Assembly (NCBI GenBank): GCA_902603055.1
Contig: CACKTD010000001.1
Location: forward strand, 1-64,000
DNA: 64,000 nt
DNA from: Coxiellaceae bacterium
GTDB lineage: Bacteria; Pseudomonadota; Gammaproteobacteria; Comchoanobacterales; Comchoanobacteraceae
Direction: 5' to 3'
The notes beneath the pieces are model-generated. The model searched no databases. It saw nothing but the letters and a program-made list of their open reading frames with translations, and was not told the origin of the DNA. The translations under genes and the position numbers were made by a program. Numbering within the stretch: the stretch's first letter is position 1; the number at the start of each line of letters is the position of its first letter. Shown piece after piece: positions 8,467 to 16,810 of the stretch.

Positions 8467-9546
8467 ATGAAAGCATTATCATCCACCCTTCTTAGCAAAC
8501 TCGGCCAACTAAAAGACAAACATGATGCACTTCAAGCACAACTGAGAGAGCCTCAAGAACCCAAACAACTCATTGAACTATCCAAGGAATTAGCAAAAAT
8601 TGATACCGTTGTAACCCTTTACAGTGAGTATACAGAAAACCTTCAAGAGCGAGATAATGTCTTAGAAATGGGAAATGACCCTCAAATGGAATCCTTAATC
8701 CAAGACGAGCTAAAATCCCTTGAAAAAACAAATGACCGTCTTATTCAAGAGATTTTAATGGCCCTCATTCCAGATGATCCCGATGATAACAAAAATGTTT
8801 TTTTAGAAATAAGAGCCGGTACTGGAGGAGAAGAAGCAGCATTATTTGCACAAAACCTGCTTGATATGTATTTACGTTTTGCAGAACGTCACAAATGGCA
8901 GCGCGAGACCATTCAACTCACTGATACAGGAGCCGGTGGCATCAAAGAAGCAGTGATTCTGCTTACCGGAAAAAATGTTTATGCACATTTAAAATTTGAA
9001 AGTGGTGTGCATCGCGTTCAACGTGTACCAAAAACAGAATCCCAAGGCCGTATTCACACTTCTGCGTGTACAGTAGCGATTTTACCAGAAGTTTCTGATG
9101 TGACAGCAGTGGATATCAACCCATCCGAACTACGTATTGATACCTTCCGCTCATCGGGCGCAGGCGGCCAACATGTAAATACCACTGATTCTGCAGTACG
9201 TATCACACATATTCCCTCTGGTGTTGTTGTTGAATGCCAAGATGAACGGTCTCAACATAAAAATAAAGCAAAAGCAATGAAACTACTGAATAGTAAAATA
9301 TTGCAGCATGAAATCGAACAACAGCATCAAGATCAAGCTGAGAAGCGCAAAGTCCAGGTAGGTTCAGGAGACCGCTCTGAAAGAATACGTACTTATAACT
9401 TCCCACAAGGACGCATCACCGACCACCGTATCAATCTCACTCTTTATAAACTAAATGAAGTGTTAGCAGGTGACCTCGAAGAGCTCATAGAAGCCTTAAC
9501 AGTAGAAAATAGAGCTCGGTTAATGGCTGAATGGGAATCTAAATAA
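8467..9546 (+). CDS. prfA: Peptide chain release factor 1
   Basis: The 359-residue factor terminates at UAA and UAG. The GGQ loop that triggers hydrolysis is at about residues 233-235 (GAGGQHVN). The codon-recognition tripeptide is P-K-T (about 188-190, RVPKTES), compatible with the RF1 PxT pattern. The prmC (hemK) gene for the enzyme that methylates the GGQ glutamine usually follows but is not here. The hemA stop is directly before the start, and apaH begins directly after the stop. Confidence 0.96.
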   Translation: MKALSSTLLSKLGQLKDKHDALQAQLREPQEPKQLIELSKELAKIDTVVTLYSEYTENLQERDNVLEMGNDPQMESLIQDELKSLEKTNDRLIQEILMALIPDDPDDNKNVFLEIRAGTGGEEAALFAQNLLDMYLRFAERHKWQRETIQLTDTGAGGIKEAVILLTGKNVYAHLKFESGVHRVQRVPKTESQGRIHTSACTVAILPEVSDVTAVDINPSELRIDTFRSSGAGGQHVNTTDSAVRITHIPSGVVVECQDERSQHKNKAKAMKLLNSKILQHEIEQQHQDQAEKRKVQVGSGDRSERIRTYNFPQGRITDHRINLTLYKLNEVLAGDLEELIEALTVENRARLMAEWESK

Positions 9547-10332
9547 ATGGCTTGCTTTGTAATTGGAGATATCCATGGCTGCTTTGATGAACTGCAGGAA
9601 TTACTCCAGATCATGGCATGTACTACGAACGACCAAATCATGTTACTAGGTGATCTGACATCAAAAGGACCAAAGGGCATCGATGTTTTAAATTGGATCA
9701 TCCAAAATAAGCACGTTGAGTGTGTGCTTGGCAACCATGATCTAGTACTTCTTAACCAAATCTTGAATACGCCAGGCCCTAGTCAATCTTCATGGATAAA
9801 ACAACTTAAAAAAAACCGTCACTTTGATGAAATAGTGGATTGGTTACGTTTGCAGCCCCTCATAAAAAAAAATAAAAAGACCTTTTTTGTTCATGCAGGC
9901 TTGCACCCACTCTGGACAGATAAAACCATACATATGCTAGAGGAAGAAACTAATACTTTATTAACGCCAAAGTTTCTTAAAAATCATTTTAATTGCATGT
10001 ATGAACATACACATTATCAGGAAGACGACCCTCATTTTTGGATCAATGTACTCGTAAATATGCGCTACTTAAGTGCAGACTCACGTGAGCTTTTAAACGA
10101 TTATAGAGCACCCAATGATCGACTGGATACTACAAGCAAACCATGGCTTGAATTTCAGCCTAACTATTCCAGCGACTATGAAGTGATTTTTGGCCATTGG
10201 TCTATGTTGCCCAACATACGTTATGAGAATTTCTGGTGCTTAGATACAGGATGTGTTTATGGTGGAAAACTAACAGGTATGTCGTTGTCTGATAAAACTA
10301 CTTTTGAAGTTAAATCACAACAAAGTGTTTAA
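9547..10332 (+). CDS. apaH: Symmetrical bis(5'-nucleosyl)-tetraphosphatase
   Basis: The 261-residue metallophosphatase cleaves Ap4A to two ADP. The metal-binding motifs are GDIHGC (7-12), GDLTSKGP (about 36-43) and GNHD (about 64-67), with later HAGLHP and GHWS histidines. Length fits the family (about 270-280). The ATG immediately follows the prfA stop, in the slot often occupied by prmC. Its 3' end overlaps the convergent pit gene by 23 bases. Confidence 0.94.
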   Translation: MACFVIGDIHGCFDELQELLQIMACTTNDQIMLLGDLTSKGPKGIDVLNWIIQNKHVECVLGNHDLVLLNQILNTPGPSQSSWIKQLKKNRHFDEIVDWLRLQPLIKKNKKTFFVHAGLHPLWTDKTIHMLEEETNTLLTPKFLKNHFNCMYEHTHYQEDDPHFWINVLVNMRYLSADSRELLNDYRAPNDRLDTTSKPWLEFQPNYSSDYEVIFGHWSMLPNIRYENFWCLDTGCVYGGKLTGMSLSDKTTFEVKSQQSV

Positions 10333-11554
10333 AAAAATGAAAGTAAATGATAGAAAGCAATGCTCCAACAGGCACTGTCACAAACCATGAATACAATATC
10401 CCTCTGATCACTCTAAAATTTAAAGCACCTAGTCCACCCACAATACCAACACCAATCACAGCCCCAACCAATGTATGTGTTGTTGAAATAGGAAGTCCAA
10501 ACGTGCTTGATACCACGACTATAAATGCTGTTGAGAATTGCGCGGAAAAACCTCGAATCGGTGTTAAGGCTGTTATTTTATGCCCCACTGTTTTTATGAT
10601 TTTATAACCATACATGCTTAACCCAGTAACAACCCCTAGCGCACCAACACAGGTTACCCAATAAGGGTATCCCGCAATGTATTTAGCAGGGTATAGGGTA
10701 ATAATAATACGAGCTAATGGCCCAATTGCATTAGCAACATCATTACCTCCGTGTGCAAAAGCCATTGCAGACGCAGTAAAAATTGCTAACACACCAAACA
10801 TTTTTTCAACATGGTTATAGGCAGCAACATAGTCGCTATGATCAACCAGCGCCTTCACTCTGACACGCTTAATCATAAAGTAACCAAACAGTGTAAAGCC
10901 CACACTGAAAATAATAGACATTAAGAATAGCTTTTCAGTATTAAATAGATAGCCGCCAATGGAGAGTGAGATTAATACAATGATTAATGAAACAATAAAA
11001 AGATAAATTGGTACAAAAATTTTAGCACGCACAATTGGTTTTGCATGATCCAGGATTAAAACTTGAACTGACTTAAAAACGAGCGCTGCTAAAATAGCTG
11101 ATAAAGTAGGCGTCAAAACCCAACTTAAAACAATATTCGTAAGCACACTCCACTGAACTTTGTTTGCACCTGCTACAAACCAACCATATCCTAAAATAGC
11201 CCCTACAATACTATGTGTGGTTGAAACAGGCCAACTTAAGGCCGTTGCTAAAATCAACCATGTTGCTGATGCGGCCAAAGCAGATAACATTCCTGCTACT
11301 ATAATCGTGTTCACATTAGGAATATTTGATAAATCGACTAACCCATTACTTAACGTTGTAGTCACTGTATCACTGGCAAATAGTGCACCCAATACTTCAA
11401 AAATACCAGCCAATATTACAGCTTGGCTAATGGTTAAAACACGAGCTCCAACAGATGTTCCCATGGCATTTGCAACATCGTTAGCACCAACAGCCCATGC
11501 CATCACAAAGCCCAATAAAACGGAAAAACAAGCAACTACAAATAGATGGTCCAT
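10310..11554 (-). CDS. pit: Low-affinity inorganic phosphate transporter (PiT family)
   Basis: The 414-residue inner-membrane protein has about ten or more hydrophobic helices. Both PiT signature repeats are clear: GANDVANAMGTSVGARVLT near the N-terminus and HGGNDVANAIGPLA in the second half, each followed by a PVSTTH/PISTTH segment. Its ATG overlaps the stop of the purine nucleoside phosphorylase gene by one base (TAATG). The DUF47 (PhoU-like) gene, a common pit partner, is two genes upstream. It is the last gene of the tkt-to-pit series. Confidence 0.93.
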   Translation of the reverse strand: MDHLFVVACFSVLLGFVMAWAVGANDVANAMGTSVGARVLTISQAVILAGIFEVLGALFASDTVTTTLSNGLVDLSNIPNVNTIIVAGMLSALAASATWLILATALSWPVSTTHSIVGAILGYGWFVAGANKVQWSVLTNIVLSWVLTPTLSAILAALVFKSVQVLILDHAKPIVRAKIFVPIYLFIVSLIIVLISLSIGGYLFNTEKLFLMSIIFSVGFTLFGYFMIKRVRVKALVDHSDYVAAYNHVEKMFGVLAIFTASAMAFAHGGNDVANAIGPLARIIITLYPAKYIAGYPYWVTCVGALGVVTGLSMYGYKIIKTVGHKITALTPIRGFSAQFSTAFIVVVSSTFGLPISTTHTLVGAVIGVGIVGGLGALNFRVIRGILYSWFVTVPVGALLSIIYFHFFKHFVVI

Positions 11555-12315
11555 TAGTTTGTCGTCATAAATTGCTTCAACAAAGATGCTAGTTTAATGT
11601 CCGCCTTTGCAGCCATTTCAAGCGTATGCTCATGGGATAACTGCTCATCAGACATACCTGCCCCAAGGTTCACAATAATGGATATCATTGCTACTTTTAT
11701 ATCCAGGTATCGTGCTGTCACAACCTCAGGAATAGATGACATACCAATAACGTCTGCACCAAGCATTTTAAATGCACGCACTTCTGCAGGTGTTTCAAAG
11801 CAAGGGCCTAGGACAGACATATAGACGCCCTCTTCTAATTTTTCATCCAATTGATTAGCTGCTTTATGGAATGCAGCCATCATATTCGCATCATATACTG
11901 CATCTTGATTTAAAAATAATGACCGATCTGAATCTTTACGACCAATCAATGGGGTTTTCCACTGAAAATTTATATGATCATTTATTAAAACAATTTGACC
12001 TGGATAATATGTTTCACATAGACCACCTGCAGCATTTGTCACAATCAAGGAGTGTATACCTTTTGACTTTAGCGCATTGATAAATGTGTAAAAGTCATCC
12101 CCTGTTCTACCTTCGTACCAATGTGGCCGACCTTGACAGCAAATAACGCGCGTTGATCCGACTTGACCAAAGTAAACCTCTCCTGAATGTCCCGCAACGG
12201 TAAGTTCTTTTCCTAAGATTTCACTAATGGGGCCTTGATGCTCAATATCCATATGTTCCACAAACTTACTTAACCCAGAACCTAATATTACAGCATAATC
12301 ATAATTTTTTTCCAT
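11554..12315 (-). CDS. punA: Purine nucleoside phosphorylase I, trimeric PNP type
   Basis: The 253-residue enzyme splits purine nucleosides with phosphate into base and (deoxy)ribose-1-phosphate. ILGSGLSKF carries the phosphate-binding serine; GRPHWYEG, VTNAAGGL, the GPCFETPAEVRAF block and the later MSSIPEV block are diagnostic. The ATG at 12315 is used; an in-frame TTG precedes it by one codon. It sits between DUF47 and pit, so an enzyme that consumes phosphate is placed inside a phosphate-transport pair. Trimeric inosine/guanosine-type specificity is inferred from the motifs. Confidence 0.9.
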   Translation of the reverse strand: MEKNYDYAVILGSGLSKFVEHMDIEHQGPISEILGKELTVAGHSGEVYFGQVGSTRVICCQGRPHWYEGRTGDDFYTFINALKSKGIHSLIVTNAAGGLCETYYPGQIVLINDHINFQWKTPLIGRKDSDRSLFLNQDAVYDANMMAAFHKAANQLDEKLEEGVYMSVLGPCFETPAEVRAFKMLGADVIGMSSIPEVVTARYLDIKVAMISIIVNLGAGMSDEQLSHEHTLEMAAKADIKLASLLKQFMTTN

Positions 12316-12326
12316 CAAGCTTCAAC

Positions 12327-13004
12327 CTATCTATTAACTAATAAAACCAACATACTACCAATCTCTTCAGATATATCAGCTAAACGCCCAAGTCGCTCAA
12401 ATGATTGATATAGGAACATGGTATCTACTGGATCAATGTTTTGCTCTTCCAAACAAAATAAATATCTTAATTCTTCTTCAAGTGCATCTGCACGATGTTC
12501 AATATGGTCAAGCTCATTGGCTGCTTCTAATACGTGTTTTCTAAATACACTTAAATAACCAGCATCAACTAAATCATCTAACTCACAAACAGCAAGATAT
12601 GCTTGCGCAACAGACTGTTCAACTAACTTTATAAACTGTCTAAAGCTTGGAACTATGGTTTCAGGAACAGACGGGTTACGACCCACAAAAATCCCCGTTA
12701 TATTACGAATTAGATTAATAGACTTTTCTTGTACATGTAAAAGCTGTAGAATTTCGTTTCGAGGCAACTTCAGCATTAAGTTCCGCCTTACTTTTAGCCG
12801 CCATTTGCGCTTACACTCATCTGCACGGTGCTCTAGATCAACTATTTCCTCAAATATGGCACGTAATCTACATTTATCTTTTTCAAAAACAGCATCAAAA
12901 AATGGCAACAATAGTTTAGCTGCTTCAGCAGTAAAACCCATATGTTTGCGTAAACCTTTTACAGGAGAACGGCCAATTAATTTTAAAAAAGATGGTCGGA
13001 GCAT
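12327..13004 (-). CDS. DUF47 / PhoU-like phosphate-transport regulator
   Basis: The 225-residue all-helical protein belongs to the DUF47 (TIGR00153) family, which accompanies Pit transporters and is thought to regulate them. Two PhoU-like half-repeats are visible, each with an acidic metal-binding type segment (DLEHRADECKRK and ELDHIEHRADALEEE). It starts two bases after the stop of the small membrane protein gene and ends eight bases or so before punA, so it belongs to the same transcript. The N-terminus RPSFLKLIGRSP matches the family start. Confidence 0.88.
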   Translation of the reverse strand: MLRPSFLKLIGRSPVKGLRKHMGFTAEAAKLLLPFFDAVFEKDKCRLRAIFEEIVDLEHRADECKRKWRLKVRRNLMLKLPRNEILQLLHVQEKSINLIRNITGIFVGRNPSVPETIVPSFRQFIKLVEQSVAQAYLAVCELDDLVDAGYLSVFRKHVLEAANELDHIEHRADALEEELRYLFCLEEQNIDPVDTMFLYQSFERLGRLADISEEIGSMLVLLVNR

Positions 13005-13006
13005 AA

Positions 13007-13198
13007 TTAACTAGATTTTAATAGTAACACACAAATCGAGATAAAAACAATGAGTCCCAATGCCAATCCCCCCAATGTATTCATCGTTTTCAAGACAACA
13101 GCCCCTGTAAACCATTCGGGCTTTTGTTTTATCAAAGAATATATCCAGTAAGCCGCTACGACAACACCAATGATCCAGAAAAACACATACCAGTTCAT
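13007..13198 (-). CDS. Small two-helix membrane protein
   Basis: The 63 residues form two hydrophobic segments (about 3-23 and 40-60) separated by a short basic loop (IKQKPEWFTG). I do not recognise a family. It is supported as a gene by its position: it begins directly after the pyk stop and ends two bases before the DUF47 start, inside a tightly packed series. A role near the phosphate transporter is possible but only inferred. Confidence 0.65.
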   Translation of the reverse strand: MNWYVFFWIIGVVVAAYWIYSLIKQKPEWFTGAVVLKTMNTLGGLALGLIVFISICVLLLKSS

Positions 13199-14680
13199 TT
13201 AAACAATGACCTTAGAGTCTAAATTAGTTGTTTCGTGTTGATTATTAAAAATTTGTCCCACCTTCCAAATCTCCATTGCATTTGTATGCCCTGAAACTCC
13301 CATCAAATCTCCTTTCACAATGACAATTAAATCATCTTTTTGCAAATGCATGATATATTTAAGTGCTGCTACAGCTAAATCATTGAGTTGAGAAACATTT
13401 AATTGGTCATATGAGACATGCACTGGAAGCACACCTCGATACATCTGTATAATTTGGCATGTTTTCGCTTTTCTGCTTAGGCCTATAATGGGGATGGATG
13501 ACCACATACGACTAGCAAACTGAACCGTTGCACCAAGTTCTGTAAAAACTAAAACCGCTTTCGCGTTTAACGCTTTTGCAGCATTGATACCACTTTCAGC
13601 AACAACCTTAGATACCATATCATTTTGATAATCTATTTCCTTTTTAAAAGTATCCTGAATCATGTGATGTTGCGTCTCTAGACATATCTCACCCATAGAC
13701 TTTATAACTAAGTCTGGGTGTTGTCCAGTTGCTGTCTCTGCGGACAACATGAGCGCATCTGAATGATCTAATACCGCGTTGGCAACGTCAGAAACTTCTG
13801 CACGTGTAGGATGATTATGAGAGATCATGGATTCCATCATTTGAGTTGCAACAATTGCAAAGCGCCCATAATGTTGAGCCATTTTGATAATGGACTTTTG
13901 TATCGCAGGTACTTTCGCAAAACCAACCTCTAGTGCTAGATCACCTCGCGCAATCATTACACCATCGGATATGCGAATAATTTCATCTAAATAAGGCAAG
14001 GCATCTTGCCGTTCAATTTTAGAAATTATTTCAATTCGTTTACCACTTTCATTAATGGCTTCCCTTACAGAAAAAACATCATTAGCATTTTTAACAAATG
14101 ATAGTGCAATAAAATCAACATCTTGAGCAATTGCAAACTCTAAATCTTGCGCATCCTTCGGTGTAAAGGTTGGCGCATTTAATCCACCATTCTTTAAATT
14201 AATGCCTTTATTACTTAAAAGTGTCCCACCAACAGTAACTTGCGTCTTCATTTTCGTGCTAGTTTTAGATAATAATTTAAGCTCAATATTACCATCATCC
14301 AAAACCAATACATCATCAACCATCACATCATCAATCAAAGCTTTATATTCAATTCCTACTGCCTGTGCTGTTCCTGATGACATGTTCATTGAAGCATCTA
14401 AATAAAAGATATCTCCTGGTTTTAACAACACACCCTGATTGCTTTTAAATGCTCCAATCCGTAATTTCGGTCCCTGTAGATCCATCAGTATACCAGGGCA
14501 CACTTTTTTCATTTGTTCGGCCTTAGCACGAATGCGTTGAATCAAGTCCAAATATGTCTCATGGTCTCCATGAGAGCAGTTCAATCGAAAAATATTAGTA
14601 TCAAGCTCAATTAGCTTTTCAAGCATCTCATCTGACGAAGAGGCTGGGCCAATCGTAGCAATTATCTTAACATGTCTCAT
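13199..14680 (-). CDS. pyk: Pyruvate kinase
   Basis: The 493-residue enzyme makes pyruvate and ATP from phosphoenolpyruvate. MRHVKIIATIGPASS is the family N-terminus. FRLNCSHG, the catalytic lysine block IEIISKIERQDAL, MIARGDLALEVG and VATQMMESM are intact, and the C-terminal regulatory domain is present. The ATG at 14680 is chosen: GGAGG lies about ten bases upstream, and the longer in-frame ORF would add a stretch absent from the family. There are 35 bases after pgk. Confidence 0.95.
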   Translation of the reverse strand: MRHVKIIATIGPASSSDEMLEKLIELDTNIFRLNCSHGDHETYLDLIQRIRAKAEQMKKVCPGILMDLQGPKLRIGAFKSNQGVLLKPGDIFYLDASMNMSSGTAQAVGIEYKALIDDVMVDDVLVLDDGNIELKLLSKTSTKMKTQVTVGGTLLSNKGINLKNGGLNAPTFTPKDAQDLEFAIAQDVDFIALSFVKNANDVFSVREAINESGKRIEIISKIERQDALPYLDEIIRISDGVMIARGDLALEVGFAKVPAIQKSIIKMAQHYGRFAIVATQMMESMISHNHPTRAEVSDVANAVLDHSDALMLSAETATGQHPDLVIKSMGEICLETQHHMIQDTFKKEIDYQNDMVSKVVAESGINAAKALNAKAVLVFTELGATVQFASRMWSSIPIIGLSRKAKTCQIIQMYRGVLPVHVSYDQLNVSQLNDLAVAALKYIMHLQKDDLIVIVKGDLMGVSGHTNAMEIWKVGQIFNNQHETTNLDSKVIV

Positions 14681-14715
14681 GTGTATGCGTCCTCCAAGTC
14701 GATAATACAGGTAAA

Positions 14716-15816
14716 TCATGATGCGCAATATAACTTAAAAAAGCGCCCCCCCGATGTCGAAACATAATCATAAGCTTGCATCATCTTTAGCTGATTAATG
14801 ATGGATACAGAATCACCACCTCCAACAATACGCATTGCGGAAGACTGGGCAATGGCTGTCGCAAGCTCAATAGTCCCTTTATCAAATGGCTTCTCTTCAA
14901 TCAATCCAAAGGGTCCATTCCAAATAATGGTTGAAGACACCTGAACATAGGTGTTGAATAAATTAATACTCTCTGGCCCAATATCCAAAATTTGATCATT
15001 AGGTTGCACAGTGTAAGCACCTTCAACAAATTGATGTACTTGGCCATTTTGGTCAATGCCATCTATTGGCAATACAATCTTTTCATTAAATTCTTCAAGC
15101 AGCTGTCGAGCAGTATCAATGGCATTCTCCTCAACCAATGATTTACCCATAGGATATCCTTTAGCAGCTAAAAAGGTATTTGCGATGCCACCACCAACAA
15201 TTAAATGAGTGCCCCACTCCAATAGCTGCCTAATTAAATAGAGCTTTGTACTAACTTTAGAACCACCTACAACGGATAATCTAGGCGTTTTACCACAAAT
15301 AGCGGTATCTATTGCTGTCTTTTCATTTAAGAAAACTGAACCAAACATCACAGTCTCTGCATGTTCAATTATCCCTGTCACTGATGCATGGTTACGGTGT
15401 GCCACAGAAAACGCATCGAAAACCACAACATCAATTCCTGATAAATACTGTGCGACTAGCTGTTTATCACATGATTTTTCACCCTCATTAAAACGTGCGT
15501 TTTCCATTAAAACCAGGGAGTCTGTGTCTTCTATCGCATCTTCAGAAAAAACGATTTGAGGAAATGTTTGTTGTAGCAAAGGCAATAATAACCTCATTGA
15601 ATGTTCGTCACATCGTCTGGATGGACGGCCAAAATGACTTAAAATCGAGACCTTCGCAGGTTGAGCGTCTAATATAGCTTTCAAGACAGGCACCACAACG
15701 TCCCACCTAGTAGTATCGAGGATTTTCCCTGCATGCGTTGGAAGATTTAGGTCAACCCGCAACAGTATCCGCTTGTTGTAAATAAGTGCTGGATTGATCT
15801 TTGGTAATTTTTCCAT
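14716..15816 (-). CDS. pgk: Phosphoglycerate kinase, divergent C-terminus
   Basis: The 366-residue enzyme transfers phosphate between 1,3-bisphosphoglycerate and ADP. RVDLNLP, SHFGRPSRR, ENARFNEGE, AFSVAHRNHASV, GGSKVSTK, WNGPFG and GGGDS mark it. It is about 20 residues shorter than E. coli Pgk, and the final motif, usually STGGGASLE, reads STSGGRFFKL and is followed by only four residues. The start MEKLPKIN at 15816 lies inside the 3' end of gap, overlapping it by 65 bases. It remains the only pgk candidate in the window. Confidence 0.92.
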   Translation of the reverse strand: MEKLPKINPALIYNKRILLRVDLNLPTHAGKILDTTRWDVVVPVLKAILDAQPAKVSILSHFGRPSRRCDEHSMRLLLPLLQQTFPQIVFSEDAIEDTDSLVLMENARFNEGEKSCDKQLVAQYLSGIDVVVFDAFSVAHRNHASVTGIIEHAETVMFGSVFLNEKTAIDTAICGKTPRLSVVGGSKVSTKLYLIRQLLEWGTHLIVGGGIANTFLAAKGYPMGKSLVEENAIDTARQLLEEFNEKIVLPIDGIDQNGQVHQFVEGAYTVQPNDQILDIGPESINLFNTYVQVSSTIIWNGPFGLIEEKPFDKGTIELATAIAQSSAMRIVGGGDSVSIINQLKMMQAYDYVSTSGGRFFKLYCAS

Positions 15817-16810
15817 GCATTGCCCCCCAATAAATTGCAATATCAAGCATCCTTTTGGAAAATGCCCATTCATTATCATACCATGCAAGAACTTTTATCA
15901 TATTATTTGTAATCATAAGCTGTGATTGATCAACAATCACAGACTCACCACGATGATTGAAATCAGTCGATACAAGTGGAATGGTATTAATACCCATAAT
16001 GTGTTGCGATTGCAAAGAATACTGCTCAAAACATCTTTCAACCTCTAGCTGCGTGGGTGTTTTAGCAACATTAACGACTAAGTCTACAACGGAGACATTC
16101 AATGTTGGGACCCTTAATGCCAATCCATCAATACGCCCTTTCAGCGCAGGGATTACTTTCCCAATTGATGATGCAGCACCTGTTTTGGTTGGTATAATAG
16201 AGTTTGATGCAGCACGCGCTCGACATAAATCTGTATGACTGGAGTCGATAATTCGTTGATCACCCGTCATTGCATGCGTAGTTGTCATAAAACCAGAAAG
16301 CACATTGAAATCTTGATGCAAAGCATCTAATAATGGCGCCAAACAATTGGTAGTACATGATGCAGCAGATACCACTCGATCATTGGAGGTAATGGTTTGA
16401 TGATTAACACCAAACACAATTGTTTTCATCTCATCTTTAGCAGGGGAGGATAAAACAGAGAAGCTAGCTCCAGCATGTAAATGATCCTCTAAATCGTGTT
16501 GTGTTTTAAACTTACCACTACACTCAAGAACCACATCAACTGAATCCCACCGTATTTCTTTTAATACCCTTGATCTGGTGTAACGAATTGAGTGGGTATG
16601 AACACTTATTGACGATTCATCTGCAACAACATCTTGTACCAAAACACCATGAATTGTATCGTACTTTAATAAATGTGCTGCTGTATTAGATGGGCCTGGT
16701 GAATTAATCTGTACAATCTGCATTAATGCCTGTAACTGTGGACTTTCTAACCATGCCCTTACAACACAACGGCCAATTCGACCAAAACCATTTATTCCTA
16801 TTCTAATCAC
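15752..16810 (-). CDS. gap: Glyceraldehyde-3-phosphate dehydrogenase, possibly NADP-type
   Basis: The 352-residue enzyme has the Rossmann start IGINGFGRIGR, the catalytic SAASCTTNC, HAMTGDQR, and the C-terminal AWYDNEWAF. The acidic residue that normally follows INxx at the end of the second strand and selects NAD is replaced: the segment reads QINSPGPSNT. This resembles NADP-preferring GapB-type enzymes. The start GTG at 16808-16810 is used; it has GAGGAG seven bases upstream and overlaps tkt by eight bases. Erythrose-4-phosphate dehydrogenase is a less likely alternative. Confidence 0.9.
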   Translation of the reverse strand: MIRIGINGFGRIGRCVVRAWLESPQLQALMQIVQINSPGPSNTAAHLLKYDTIHGVLVQDVVADESSISVHTHSIRYTRSRVLKEIRWDSVDVVLECSGKFKTQHDLEDHLHAGASFSVLSSPAKDEMKTIVFGVNHQTITSNDRVVSAASCTTNCLAPLLDALHQDFNVLSGFMTTTHAMTGDQRIIDSSHTDLCRARAASNSIIPTKTGAASSIGKVIPALKGRIDGLALRVPTLNVSVVDLVVNVAKTPTQLEVERCFEQYSLQSQHIMGINTIPLVSTDFNHRGESVIVDQSQLMITNNMIKVLAWYDNEWAFSKRMLDIAIYWGAMHGKITKDQSSTYLQQADTVAG

